Source: Bacillus fungorum (lineage in GTDB: Bacteria > Bacillota > Bacilli > Bacillales > Bacillaceae_G). Taken from it: a stretch of 64,000 bases of DNA. Both the position numbers and the translations under genes were made by a program. The notes under the pieces are model-generated. The model made no database searches. It saw nothing but the letters and a program-made list of their open reading frames with translations, and was not told the DNA's origin. How positions within the stretch are numbered: the stretch's first letter is position 1; each line of letters opens with the position of its first letter. The DNA lies in NCBI RefSeq assembly GCF_002746455.1, contig NZ_NWUW01000004.1, positions 248,001-312,000 of the forward strand, in the 5' to 3' direction. Below, one piece after another: positions 25,977 through 34,388 of the stretch.

Positions 25977-27605
25977 ATGCCTGAACAACATACTAAAGGG
26001 GACACAGACATGCTTGTGTTAGAAAAAGAAAATCAGCCACTTACGTCTCAAGAGTGTGACATTCTTGGAGAGATTGCAAACATATCATTTGGTTCAGCTT
26101 CAACTATATTATCAACGATTTTAAATAGGCAAGTGAGTATCACTGCTCCTCATGTAGAGATAGTAGATTTATACGATACGAGAGAAATTGAAATTCCACA
26201 TGTTGTATTAAATATTCATTTTACAAAAGGACTAGATATGGAGAACCTTCTTGTCCTTCAACAAGATGTTGCTTTGTCCATCGCTGATTTAATGATGATG
26301 GGAACAGGTGAGGTTGAAGAAGGAAAAGAGCTTGGGGAATTAGAACTCAGTGCAGTGCAAGAAGCGATGAATCAGATGATGGGATTTGCGGCAACATCTA
26401 TGTCAGAGTTCTTCCAAGATACAGTTGATATGTCTCCGCCTACGATCAAGGTTGTAAAGTTAACGGAAGAGATGGAGAAGATTTCTGGTATTGACGGGAA
26501 TACTACCATTATTAAAGTGTCATTTGATTTAAAAATAGATGATCTTGTAAACTCTAAACTTGTACAGATTGTATCAGTTGAGCATGCGAAACAAATGATA
26601 AATAAATTATTGCAACTATCTAATGGTGAAGAGCCAAAAACAATAGAAGTACAAGAGCAACCTGTGAAAGAACAGTTAACACAAGAAGAAAAGGATGTAC
26701 TTGGGGAAATTGCTAATATTTCTATAGGATCGGCTTCGACTGTACTCTCGACATTGTTAAATCAGCCGGTAAATATTAGTACACCAAATGTGGAAACTAT
26801 TGATGTTCGCCATTACGATGGTGTACCAATGCCGTTTGTTATTTTAAACGTTGACTTTGTTGAAGGTTTGAAAAATGAAAATGTGTTTGTATTTACGAAA
26901 GATGTTGCTTTAACAATGGTAGATCTTATGATGATGGGAACTGGCGAAGTTGATCCAGAACAAGAATTAACCGAATTAGAATTAAGTGGTATCAAAGAAA
27001 TTATGAACCAAATGATGGGGCATGCGGCAACCGCAATGTCAGAAATGTTTATGGAGAAGATGGACATTACCCCGCCAACGGTGAAATTTGTTACATTAAA
27101 AGAGGAAATGGAATATTTAGGAGAAGGGACAGAGTGGGATGAGCTCGTCCAAATTACATTCAATATTGAAATTGGGGACCTTGTTCAGTCAAAAATGTAT
27201 CAAATTCTGCCGATTCCAGAAGCGAAGGAAATGGCAAGACGTCTTCTTTATCCAGTTGTGGAGGGCGCGGTTGAAGAGGAAGAAACTGCTCAAGAGGTAA
27301 TAGAAGAAAAAGAAATTCAAGTGCCAGTGGCACAGCCAATTGAGTTTCAAGAAATCAAGGCAAATGGTTCCGTTCGTATGGATACATCCATTCTGCAAAA
27401 TGTAGATGTGAATGTGAAGTTTGTGTTTGGGAGTACAGTTAAAACAATTCAAGATATATTAAGTTTACATGAAAATGACGCAGTTATACTGGATGAAGAT
27501 ATTGATGAACCGATTCGAATTTATGTAAATAATGTATTAGTTGCGTATGGTGAACTTGTAAATGTTGATGGATTTTTCGGTGTGAAAGTTACAAAATCGT
27601 TATAA
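25977..27605 (+). CDS. fliY: FliY-like switch phosphatase with two tandem CheC modules
   Basis: 542 residues, against about 380 for B. subtilis FliY. Two CheC-type phosphatase modules are present (about 25-215 and 237-427), each with a pair of E-x-x-N active motifs: E32/N35, E129/N132, E244/N247 and E341/N344. Equivalent residues are exactly 212 apart. A Glu-rich linker and a C-terminal SpoA/FliN domain (about 466-542) follow. It probably sits in the C-ring and dephosphorylates CheY~P. The N-terminal FliM-like CheY-binding peptide of B. subtilis FliY is not recognisable. GAGGAGGCGGGG precedes the ATG. Confidence 0.92.
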   Translation: MPEQHTKGDTDMLVLEKENQPLTSQECDILGEIANISFGSASTILSTILNRQVSITAPHVEIVDLYDTREIEIPHVVLNIHFTKGLDMENLLVLQQDVALSIADLMMMGTGEVEEGKELGELELSAVQEAMNQMMGFAATSMSEFFQDTVDMSPPTIKVVKLTEEMEKISGIDGNTTIIKVSFDLKIDDLVNSKLVQIVSVEHAKQMINKLLQLSNGEEPKTIEVQEQPVKEQLTQEEKDVLGEIANISIGSASTVLSTLLNQPVNISTPNVETIDVRHYDGVPMPFVILNVDFVEGLKNENVFVFTKDVALTMVDLMMMGTGEVDPEQELTELELSGIKEIMNQMMGHAATAMSEMFMEKMDITPPTVKFVTLKEEMEYLGEGTEWDELVQITFNIEIGDLVQSKMYQILPIPEAKEMARRLLYPVVEGAVEEEETAQEVIEEKEIQVPVAQPIEFQEIKANGSVRMDTSILQNVDVNVKFVFGSTVKTIQDILSLHENDAVILDEDIDEPIRIYVNNVLVAYGELVNVDGFFGVKVTKSL

Positions 27606-27634
27606 GACATCAAAATAGGAGTTTGAACAAATAG

Positions 27635-28936
27635 ATGAAAAACATGAGACGTTTTCTCATTGGTTGGATGATATTACATCTACTTATATTGTTTCCTATG
27701 CAAAGTGAAGCAGAAGAAGATGTCGTTCAAGATCAAGATATAAGTAAAGTGGAGCAGCAAGAAGAGCAAAAACAAGAAGTTGAAGAGAAGGCGAAACAAG
27801 CAGAAAAGAAACAAATTGAAGATAGTAAAGAAGTAAAAGGAAATGAGCAAAAGATAGAACAAAATCAAGAAAAAAAGATCGAAACAGAGTTAGGTCTTGT
27901 TACGCTTAGCAAGCAGGATATTACGATTGGAGAAAAGGTTCGAATCGCTATAGAGCCGAAAGAGCAAAATATTCAAAGTATAAAAGGTATATTGCAATTA
28001 CAAAAAAATGATGAGCAGTATGTACAAGAGAGAATGCTATCCTTTGAGTATGAAGAAGAAACAAAGCAATGGATTGCTTACTATAAAGCGGAATCGTACG
28101 ATTTAGAAGGTGATTGGCATCTTCAGTTCATTCAAAGTCGTAAAGAGGTTGAAAAAGAAAAATTAATAGAGGCAGAAGCGAAGACTCCTCTCTTCCATAT
28201 TAAAAATGAAACACCAGTTTTAGATAATGAACCTCCAAAGTTAGAGAAACTCATTATTGATGAGTCGAAAGACGGTATAGTGGAGCGTAAAAGCGGAGAT
28301 TCTTTCAATATTCGTGTGAAAACATCAGATGTTGAGTCGGCTGTGAAAGAAGTGCGAGTTATTTTAACAGGCAAAGAGGGAAACAGTGATACTACCTTTT
28401 TTCTAGACTATAATAAGCGGGACATGGAGTGGCAAAAAACATATGAAATAACGGAAGCATTGTTAACTGGTACATATCGTCTTGTTGTTGAAATTACCGA
28501 TGCGGCGGGGAATAAACTCGTTCAAGGGAGCGAGTATACCGTTTCAGTTGTAGAGCAAAAGCCGAAAGAGAATGAAAAGATAGAAGAACAAAAAAAAGAA
28601 GAAACGATTGAAGAAGGAAAGCAAAATGAGCAAAAAGTAGAGCAGCAAAAAGTAGAGCAGCAAGTGCTAGAGGAAGAGAAACCTCAAATTGTTCATATTC
28701 CGAACGAACAAGAAAAAATAAGTAATCTCAAAAAAGAAACACCGAAAATCCATAAAGAGAAATCAGATGAAAAGGATGATAAAGTAGTTTTAAAAAAGAA
28801 AGAAAAAGCGGAGAGTAAGAAAGAGGAGCAGGAACCTGAAAGTGAAAAAAGTATTCGGGCATCAAATGTATTTGCTATTATATCTGGGTTATTCGTATTA
28901 TTCTTTGTTTTAAAAAATAATAAAGAGTGGGGCTAA
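27635..28936 (+). CDS. Secreted or membrane-anchored protein of the motility cluster, unknown
   Basis: 433 residues: an N-terminal signal peptide (about 1-26), a Glu/Lys/Gln-rich coiled-coil stretch (about 30-88), two beta-rich Ig-like segments (about 89-190 and 200-305, the latter ending TYRLVVEITDAAGNKL), a second charged repeat region (about 310-405, with KVEQQ repeats) and a C-terminal hydrophobic helix (about 411-427). This looks like an extracytoplasmic protein held by its C-terminal helix. I do not recognise a family. It lies 29 nt after fliY, in the same operon. Confidence 0.78.
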   Translation: MKNMRRFLIGWMILHLLILFPMQSEAEEDVVQDQDISKVEQQEEQKQEVEEKAKQAEKKQIEDSKEVKGNEQKIEQNQEKKIETELGLVTLSKQDITIGEKVRIAIEPKEQNIQSIKGILQLQKNDEQYVQERMLSFEYEEETKQWIAYYKAESYDLEGDWHLQFIQSRKEVEKEKLIEAEAKTPLFHIKNETPVLDNEPPKLEKLIIDESKDGIVERKSGDSFNIRVKTSDVESAVKEVRVILTGKEGNSDTTFFLDYNKRDMEWQKTYEITEALLTGTYRLVVEITDAAGNKLVQGSEYTVSVVEQKPKENEKIEEQKKEETIEEGKQNEQKVEQQKVEQQVLEEEKPQIVHIPNEQEKISNLKKETPKIHKEKSDEKDDKVVLKKKEKAESKKEEQEPESEKSIRASNVFAIISGLFVLFFVLKNNKEWG

Positions 28937-28971
28937 GAAATACGAAGTTAAAGCTTCAGGGAGGTGTTTAA

Positions 28972-29691
28972 ATGGAAATCAAACGCACTACCATTGAAAA
29001 GAAGACGTTAGAACCATTAAAACAGCCTGCTGCTATTTCGGAACACGAAGTACAGAAAGAGCGAAAGCAAAGCAATGTTGCGAATATGACTACGCAATCT
29101 CAAATCATTATGAAGAATAATGAAATAGGAATTTTACTAACAAGTCTTGCTGATGGGAAGGTATTAAAAGAAGTTCTTTCTAAGGAACTTGACACCGTAT
29201 TGCAGTTGTTTTTAAAACTTCATACTCTTACAAAAGAAGGGCGACAATCAGAAAAAATCTATGAACAAATTGTGAGAAGTATAGAAGGTCTGATCAAACA
29301 AGCACATGTGAAAGGAATTCCTTTGTTAGATGGAACATATGACTTTGTTGAAGTACCGATGTCGTTTGGGAGAAAAATTCACATCCCGTTATTGGATATA
29401 AGCAGTCTTGTTTTTAGGGCGGAGCAGGATTCTTCGCAAGGAAATGTAAACTTACTTGTTGGAGTTATTACTGCTTACATTACAAAGCTGTCGAATGACA
29501 CCATTTTAATGAGTGGTACACATATTGTTGCTAAAGATCGCGATGCAAGTGTATGGCGAGCGCTAGCTGAAATGAATATGACGCAGTTATCACATCAATT
29601 GAAAGAAATTGTGCAGCAACATAAATGGTCTATAAGTATTTGTTTTTCGCTTATATGGATCATTTGTATTATTTTGATTCGATGGTCATAG
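28972..29691 (+). CDS. C-tail-anchored protein of the motility cluster, unknown
   Basis: 239 residues with a charged N-terminus, a helical middle and a single C-terminal helix (about 218-236, SISICFSLIWIICIILI). The stretch EQIVRSIEGLIKQAHVKGIPLLDGTYD followed by IHIPLLDISS is reminiscent of the flagellin D1 signature (…NG..LLDG… then …I.I…), but this is only a visual resemblance. GGGAGGTGTTTAA precedes the ATG. It follows the preceding gene by 35 nt and ends at a strong terminator. Confidence 0.75.
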   Translation: MEIKRTTIEKKTLEPLKQPAAISEHEVQKERKQSNVANMTTQSQIIMKNNEIGILLTSLADGKVLKEVLSKELDTVLQLFLKLHTLTKEGRQSEKIYEQIVRSIEGLIKQAHVKGIPLLDGTYDFVEVPMSFGRKIHIPLLDISSLVFRAEQDSSQGNVNLLVGVITAYITKLSNDTILMSGTHIVAKDRDASVWRALAEMNMTQLSHQLKEIVQQHKWSISICFSLIWIICIILIRWS

Positions 29692-29699
29692 TGATTATA

Positions 29700-29743
29700 T
29701 AATAAAAGGTCGCCGTTCTGTGTAAGAAGGCGACCTTTTATTA
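29700..29743. terminator. Bidirectional terminator facing cheR
   Basis: A 14-bp stem (aataaaaggtcgcc / ggcgaccttttatt) with a 13-nt loop lies between convergent genes. Confidence 0.85.
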
Positions 29744-30538
29744 TATTTTCTCATAAAAGAATGTATCAAAACGCTGAAGGTTATACTGTTCGGGGGCTAA
29801 AATTTGCTCGGTGCTACCGACAAATAATACACCGCCTTTTCGTAAAGAACGACTAAACTTTTCATAAAGTTTTCCTCTTGCTTCTTCTGTAAAATAAATC
29901 ATGACGTTACGGCAAATAATTAAATCGTAATTTGTATCAAAGGACTGCGTTAATAAATCGTGTTGTTTAAATGTAACTTGTTGTTTAATATTTTGATTCA
30001 GTGTATATGTCTCGCTTTCTATTGCGAAATGACGTTTTTTGAGGGTTTCAGGTAATTCTTTTAGCGATCGCTCTGTATATTGACCTTGTTTTGCTTTTTC
30101 TAAAATATGGAAGTCTAAATCTGTTGCTTGAATTTCAAAGCGGAAAGCTGGTAATCGCTCTGATAAGATTAACGAGAGTGTGTAAGGTTCTTCACCGGAT
30201 GCACATGCAGCACTCCATGTTTTTAATTTGCCGCTATTTTGTTCTAACAGTTTTGGAAGAACTTTCGTTTCTAGCGTTTTCCAACGTTCTTTATTTCTGA
30301 AAAATTCTGATACATTGATCGTAATGTGATCAATGAAACTTGTAAACAATTCCTGGTTGTTACGTAAGTCATTCAGGAAGTTTGTATAATTTTCAAAACC
30401 TTTTCGAAAAATGAAAGAATCAATTCTTCTGCGCATTCTGTCTTGCTTATAGGAACTAATGTCCATATTAAACTGCTGTTTAAAACTCGCTATAAAATAA
30501 TTATAGTTTTGTTCAGTTATCATAGTTATAATAGGCAC
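29741..30538 (-). CDS. cheR: Chemotaxis methyltransferase CheR
   Basis: 265 residues if started at GTG 30538, or 260 from ATG 30523. An N-terminal helical domain (SSYKQDRMRRRI) is followed by a SAM-dependent methyltransferase domain (WSAACASGEEPYTLSLIL, DLIICRNVMIYF, LFVGSTEQI). It methylates receptor glutamates. It is the only cheR in the window, on the strand opposite to its neighbours. A perfect hairpin sits between its Shine-Dalgarno sequence and the start codon. Confidence 0.94.
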   Translation of the reverse strand: MPIITMITEQNYNYFIASFKQQFNMDISSYKQDRMRRRIDSFIFRKGFENYTNFLNDLRNNQELFTSFIDHITINVSEFFRNKERWKTLETKVLPKLLEQNSGKLKTWSAACASGEEPYTLSLILSERLPAFRFEIQATDLDFHILEKAKQGQYTERSLKELPETLKKRHFAIESETYTLNQNIKQQVTFKQHDLLTQSFDTNYDLIICRNVMIYFTEEARGKLYEKFSRSLRKGGVLFVGSTEQILAPEQYNLQRFDTFFYEKI

Positions 30539-30557
30539 AATATGGTGTATTGTGCCT
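30533..30557 (-). promoter_or_regulatory. Hairpin across the cheR translation start
   Basis: A 10-bp perfect stem with a 5-nt loop (30533-30542 with 30548-30557). Its 5' arm on the mRNA overlaps the AGGAGG run (30555-30562) and its 3' arm contains the GTG start at 30538. It could control initiation or bring the site close to ATG 30523. Confidence 0.6.
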
Positions 30558-30574
30558 CCTCCTTTTTAGATGTG

Positions 30575-31072
30575 TTACATTATACGAATTTTTTGTTCAA
30601 AGCTCTTATTCATTTGTTTTTCATGTAGACCTGGTAAATCGTAAATAACAGCATCAATTCCAGCATCTTTTGCAACATCGACAGGAATAACCGATGTATG
30701 CTTATCGCCATTATAAAAACAGAAAACTAAATTACTATCTTCGACAATTTGTTTTACAAAAAACACATATTCCGATCGATAAATTGAATCGTATGAGTGA
30801 TCAAAAGCGATATGTTGAGCCCCATATGTTTTTAAATAATCGACAACCTCTTGGAATTCGTCTGTTAGTAAATGCAACGGTTGCAGTGTATACAGACATA
30901 AATTTTGTGAGAATCTTTCGTTTTCAACGAAGAAACGAAGGACTTCATTTTCGATAGATTTGTAACATAATATGTAAATTTTATGTTTGTGAGCATAGTC
31001 GGATAAAAATTTTTTTATTTCTTCTCGATCTAATGCTGTTAATTGGTTTGAACCACAAAGAAAAATATTCAT
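30575..31072 (-). CDS. Rossmann-like (possibly SLOG-type) protein, unknown
   Basis: 165 residues, encoded upstream of cheR on the minus strand with 36-51 nt between them. The N-terminus MNIFLCGSNQL and the later NLVFCFYNGDKHTSVIPVDVAKDAGI resemble the first strand and the ...FW.G...GT...D.A...G block of SLOG/DUF2493 nucleotide-binding folds. The usual GG(A/S) loop is replaced by ILCYKSIENEVLRFF, so binding ability is uncertain. ATG 31072 with GAGGTGG upstream is chosen over 31129. Confidence 0.72.
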   Translation of the reverse strand: MNIFLCGSNQLTALDREEIKKFLSDYAHKHKIYILCYKSIENEVLRFFVENERFSQNLCLYTLQPLHLLTDEFQEVVDYLKTYGAQHIAFDHSYDSIYRSEYVFFVKQIVEDSNLVFCFYNGDKHTSVIPVDVAKDAGIDAVIYDLPGLHEKQMNKSFEQKIRIM

Positions 31073-31217
31073 AGATTTGTGCCACCTCATGCTAAATTGT
31101 AACATATCTTCTGCAAAAAATAACTGCAAAATATCGTTATTCAGAGTATAATTATAAATAACTAGATTTTACGATTAAGTTAAGAAAGAAATAAAAAAAT
31201 AAATAGGTGATATATAT

Positions 31218-31682
31218 ATGCTACGTTCTATTTCACATAATCCAATTTTAACGCATATTCCACCTGCTAACCAAATGCCGAAAGAAGCAAATACAAGAGC
31301 AGGTCTTGCTTTTTCGGATAATTTGCATGCAGATTCTAAAAAGGATAAATTGCTAGAACAAATGGAAGCACTTATCGATAATATTGGAGAGATTAAAGGG
31401 AAAATTGAATTAGAGTTAACGCTCGATAATGTGATGGAATACAAAAATACAGTGAAATCATTTTTGAATTTCTATGTTGATAATGTATTGCAGTACAAAG
31501 ATGTGATGTCGCGCCATCCGAGATATGGATATTCGCAAAAAATGACAATTGTGAAACAAGCTCAAACGGGCTTAAATGATTTAGAGGATGTTATGAATTT
31601 AATTAATACAAAAACAGGTCATTTAGAAATGTTAAATCAAATTGGAGAAATTCACGGTTTAATTGTGAACTTAGTGTTGTAA
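31218..31682 (+). CDS. YaaR family (DUF327) protein
   Basis: A 154-residue all-helical protein. ELTLDNVMEYKNTVKSFLNFYVDN and HPRYGYSQKMTIVKQAQTGLNDLED match YaaR/DUF327, often found near flagellar genes in Firmicutes. Its function is unknown. AATAGGTGATATAT precedes the ATG. It begins a long plus-strand operon ending with the fliT-like gene. Confidence 0.85.
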   Translation: MLRSISHNPILTHIPPANQMPKEANTRAGLAFSDNLHADSKKDKLLEQMEALIDNIGEIKGKIELELTLDNVMEYKNTVKSFLNFYVDNVLQYKDVMSRHPRYGYSQKMTIVKQAQTGLNDLEDVMNLINTKTGHLEMLNQIGEIHGLIVNLVL

Positions 31683-31698
31683 AAAGGAAGGAAGAGTT

Positions 31699-32151
31699 AT
31701 GTATATACAATTATATGAAAAACTTGTTATCATACAAAAAGCATATGAGAATATTATTGTGCTTGGGGAACAAATTTATGAGAATTTAAAACAAAAAAAT
31801 GTGAATGAAGTACAAAAATTACAGGTAGAACAACTACATTATGTAGATGGTGTGAAACAACTGACAACTTCTTTTCAAGAAATGATTATGCAATTTTGTA
31901 AAGAAAATGGGGTCGAACCATTTCGTATGCGTTCACTATTTTCGTATTTCTCAGAAGAAGAGATTGAAAAAATAGAAGAACTACAAAACATATTAGCTAC
32001 ACTAGAAGAAAATGTGAAAATGCTTCTTTTAAAAAATCAATATTATTTAAACGTACTATTAAAAACTACAGAAAGTATTGTGGATTCTGTTTCTGAATAC
32101 AATATGGAAAAGAATCATAATTCGCAAATCTTTATAAATGAGTTATTGTAA
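31699..32151 (+). CDS. flgN: FlgN-type export chaperone
   Basis: A 150-residue, almost entirely helical protein with long amphipathic helices, directly upstream of flgK. Position and character fit FlgN, the chaperone that delivers FlgK and FlgL to the export apparatus. Sequence identity with enteric FlgN is low, so the assignment rests mainly on context. AAAGGAAGG precedes the ATG. Confidence 0.75.
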   Translation: MYIQLYEKLVIIQKAYENIIVLGEQIYENLKQKNVNEVQKLQVEQLHYVDGVKQLTTSFQEMIMQFCKENGVEPFRMRSLFSYFSEEEIEKIEELQNILATLEENVKMLLLKNQYYLNVLLKTTESIVDSVSEYNMEKNHNSQIFINELL

Positions 32152-32168
32152 AGGAGAAGTGAAAAAAA

Positions 32169-33467
32169 ATGAGGCTATCTGATTATAATACACCGCTATC
32201 TGGTTTGTTAGCGGCACAAGTGGGTATGCAAACAACCCAGCAAAACCTTACTAACATTCATACACCAGGATATGTGCGTCAAAAGGTAAATTACGGGTCT
32301 GTTGGGCCAAGTAATGGGTATAGACCAGAACAACAAATTGGTTACGGTGTCCAGACATTAAGTGTAGATCGTGTTACGGATGAAGTGAAAACGAAACAAT
32401 ATAATGAACAATTATCCCAGCTTTCTTATTATAGCTACATGAATTCTACTTTAGGTCGAGTAGAATCAATGATAGGAACAACTGGGAAAAGTTCATTGTC
32501 AAGTTTAATGGATGGTTTTTTTAATTCATTTCGTGAAGTGGCGAAAAATCCAGAGCAAGCAAATTATTATGATACATTAATGGCTGAAACAAATAAGTTT
32601 ACTAATCAATTAAATCGACTTGGGAACAATTTTGCAGAAGCTTTCAATCAAACAAAACAAGATATTGAAGGTCAGGTTAATCAATTTAATCGCCTTGCAA
32701 ATAGTTTAGCAGAGGCAAATAAAAAAATAGGAGAAGCTGGCACACATGTACCGAATCAACTCTTAGATGAAAGAGAGCGAATTATTACAGAGATGTCTCA
32801 ATATGCTAATATCGAGGTTTCATATGAATCAATGAATCCTAATATTGCAAGTGTTAGAATAAATGGCGTGTTAACAGTGAATGGACAAGATACCTATCCG
32901 CTTCAATTACAAGAAAAAAAAGAACCAATTTCTGTACAAATTTATGGATCAGATATTTCGTTAAACGGTGGCTCCATTGCCGCTGCTATTCATACAAAAG
33001 ATAAAATTGCTGGTTATCAAGAGGATTTAGAAGAATTAATGAGTGCTATTAAAAAACAAGTAAATGACATTATGAAAAAAGACTTCTTTGTGGGCGAAAA
33101 TATACATAAAATTCAGATCAACCCAGACTTTGCAGATGACTTTACAAAAATGAAAATGTCTGTTGATACAGCAAATCAACTGGCAAAAGTATCAGAGGAA
33201 CCATATAAAGAAGGTCTTACTTATAAACAAGCGCTAGATCAGTTTCTTGTTGGGATAGCATCCGATAAAAATGCAGCGGGTGCATTTGAAAATATTCATG
33301 AAGATTTACTAAATGGAATTCAACAAGAAAAGATGAGTTTAGAAGGTGTTAATATGGAAGAAGAAATGGTCAACTTAATGGCCTTTCAAAAATATTTCGT
33401 GGCCAATTCAAAGGCAATTTCGACGATGAATGAAGTGTTTGACAGTTTATTTTCAATTATTCGATAA
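32169..33467 (+). CDS. flgK: Flagellar hook-associated protein FlgK (HAP1)
   Basis: 432 residues. The N-terminal rod/hook motif (DYNTPLSGLLAAQVGMQTTQQNLTNIHTPGYVRQ) and the C-terminal heptad region (EGVNMEEEMVNLMAFQKYFVANSKAISTMNEVFDSLFSII) are diagnostic. It forms the hook-filament junction. It is shorter than enteric FlgK, as common in this group. AAAGGAGAAG precedes the ATG. Confidence 0.96.
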   Translation: MRLSDYNTPLSGLLAAQVGMQTTQQNLTNIHTPGYVRQKVNYGSVGPSNGYRPEQQIGYGVQTLSVDRVTDEVKTKQYNEQLSQLSYYSYMNSTLGRVESMIGTTGKSSLSSLMDGFFNSFREVAKNPEQANYYDTLMAETNKFTNQLNRLGNNFAEAFNQTKQDIEGQVNQFNRLANSLAEANKKIGEAGTHVPNQLLDERERIITEMSQYANIEVSYESMNPNIASVRINGVLTVNGQDTYPLQLQEKKEPISVQIYGSDISLNGGSIAAAIHTKDKIAGYQEDLEELMSAIKKQVNDIMKKDFFVGENIHKIQINPDFADDFTKMKMSVDTANQLAKVSEEPYKEGLTYKQALDQFLVGIASDKNAAGAFENIHEDLLNGIQQEKMSLEGVNMEEEMVNLMAFQKYFVANSKAISTMNEVFDSLFSIIR

Positions 33468-33502
33468 AGTGAAATTAATTAATTTGTAAAGAGGGAGATT
33501 TT

Positions 33503-34366
33503 ATGAGAGTATCTACATTTCAAAATGCAAACTGGGCTAAAAACCAATTGATGAGCTTAAATGTTCAACAGCAGTACCATCGTAATCAAGTTACTTCAGG
33601 AAAGAAAAATCTTTTAATGAGCGAAGATCCTCTTGCAGCAAGCAAGTCGTTTGCAATTGAGCATTCATTAGCAAATATTGAACAAATGAAAAAAGATGTA
33701 GCAGATTCTCAGAATGTACTAAAACAGACAGAAAGTACATTACAAGGTGTTACTAAGGCATTATCAAGAGTCAATGAACTAACAATTCAAGCTTTAAATG
33801 GTCCAAATGGTCCAAATGAATTAAAAACGATTGGTACAGAAGTTGATCAATTATTAAAACAAGTTGTGTATTTAGCGAATATGAAAGAACAGGGGCGCTA
33901 TCTTTTTGGGGGAGAAAGTGTGGAACAACCGCCTTTTAAAGAAGATGGTACATACCAAGGTGGAAATAAAGACGTTAAGTGGAAATTGAATGATGGTTAT
34001 GAAGTGAAGGTTTTCCGCAAAGGGGATGATGTATTCTCTTCAACCATTCAAACGTTAAATAAAATGCGAGATGCATTGCAAAAAGGTGATCAAAAAGCAC
34101 TAGAGCCATTATTAGAAGAAAATAAGCAAAACTTAGATAAGACGCTTAATCAAACGACAGAATTAGGATCAGTAATGAATACATTGGATTCATTTAAAAC
34201 GATTTTAAATGAGCAAAACGTAGCACTTCAAGAAAATCGAAAAGAAATTGAAGACGTTGATTTAGCCGTAGCAATTTCTGATTTAGCTTATATTAATGCA
34301 ACGTATGAAGCAACATTAAAATCAGTAAGTACGATGAGTAAAATTAGTATTTTGGATTATATGTAA
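33503..34366 (+). CDS. flgL: Flagellar hook-associated protein FlgL (HAP3)
   Basis: 287 residues. Flagellin-like N-terminus (MRVSTFQNANWAKNQLMSLNVQQQ ... VTSGKK), the central GRYLFGGE motif and a C-terminal helix (EDVDLAVAISDLAYINATYEATLKSVSTMSKISILDYM). It completes the hook-filament junction with FlgK. GAGGGAG precedes the ATG. Confidence 0.95.
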   Translation: MRVSTFQNANWAKNQLMSLNVQQQYHRNQVTSGKKNLLMSEDPLAASKSFAIEHSLANIEQMKKDVADSQNVLKQTESTLQGVTKALSRVNELTIQALNGPNGPNELKTIGTEVDQLLKQVVYLANMKEQGRYLFGGESVEQPPFKEDGTYQGGNKDVKWKLNDGYEVKVFRKGDDVFSSTIQTLNKMRDALQKGDQKALEPLLEENKQNLDKTLNQTTELGSVMNTLDSFKTILNEQNVALQENRKEIEDVDLAVAISDLAYINATYEATLKSVSTMSKISILDYM

Positions 34367-34388
34367 ATAGAATAGGGAGTGAAAGAGA

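Noticed and set aside
31699..32151. Reading this gene as a coiled-coil structural protein unrelated to flagella
   Set aside because: Its position directly upstream of flgK and all-helical make-up fit FlgN better, although sequence identity is low.
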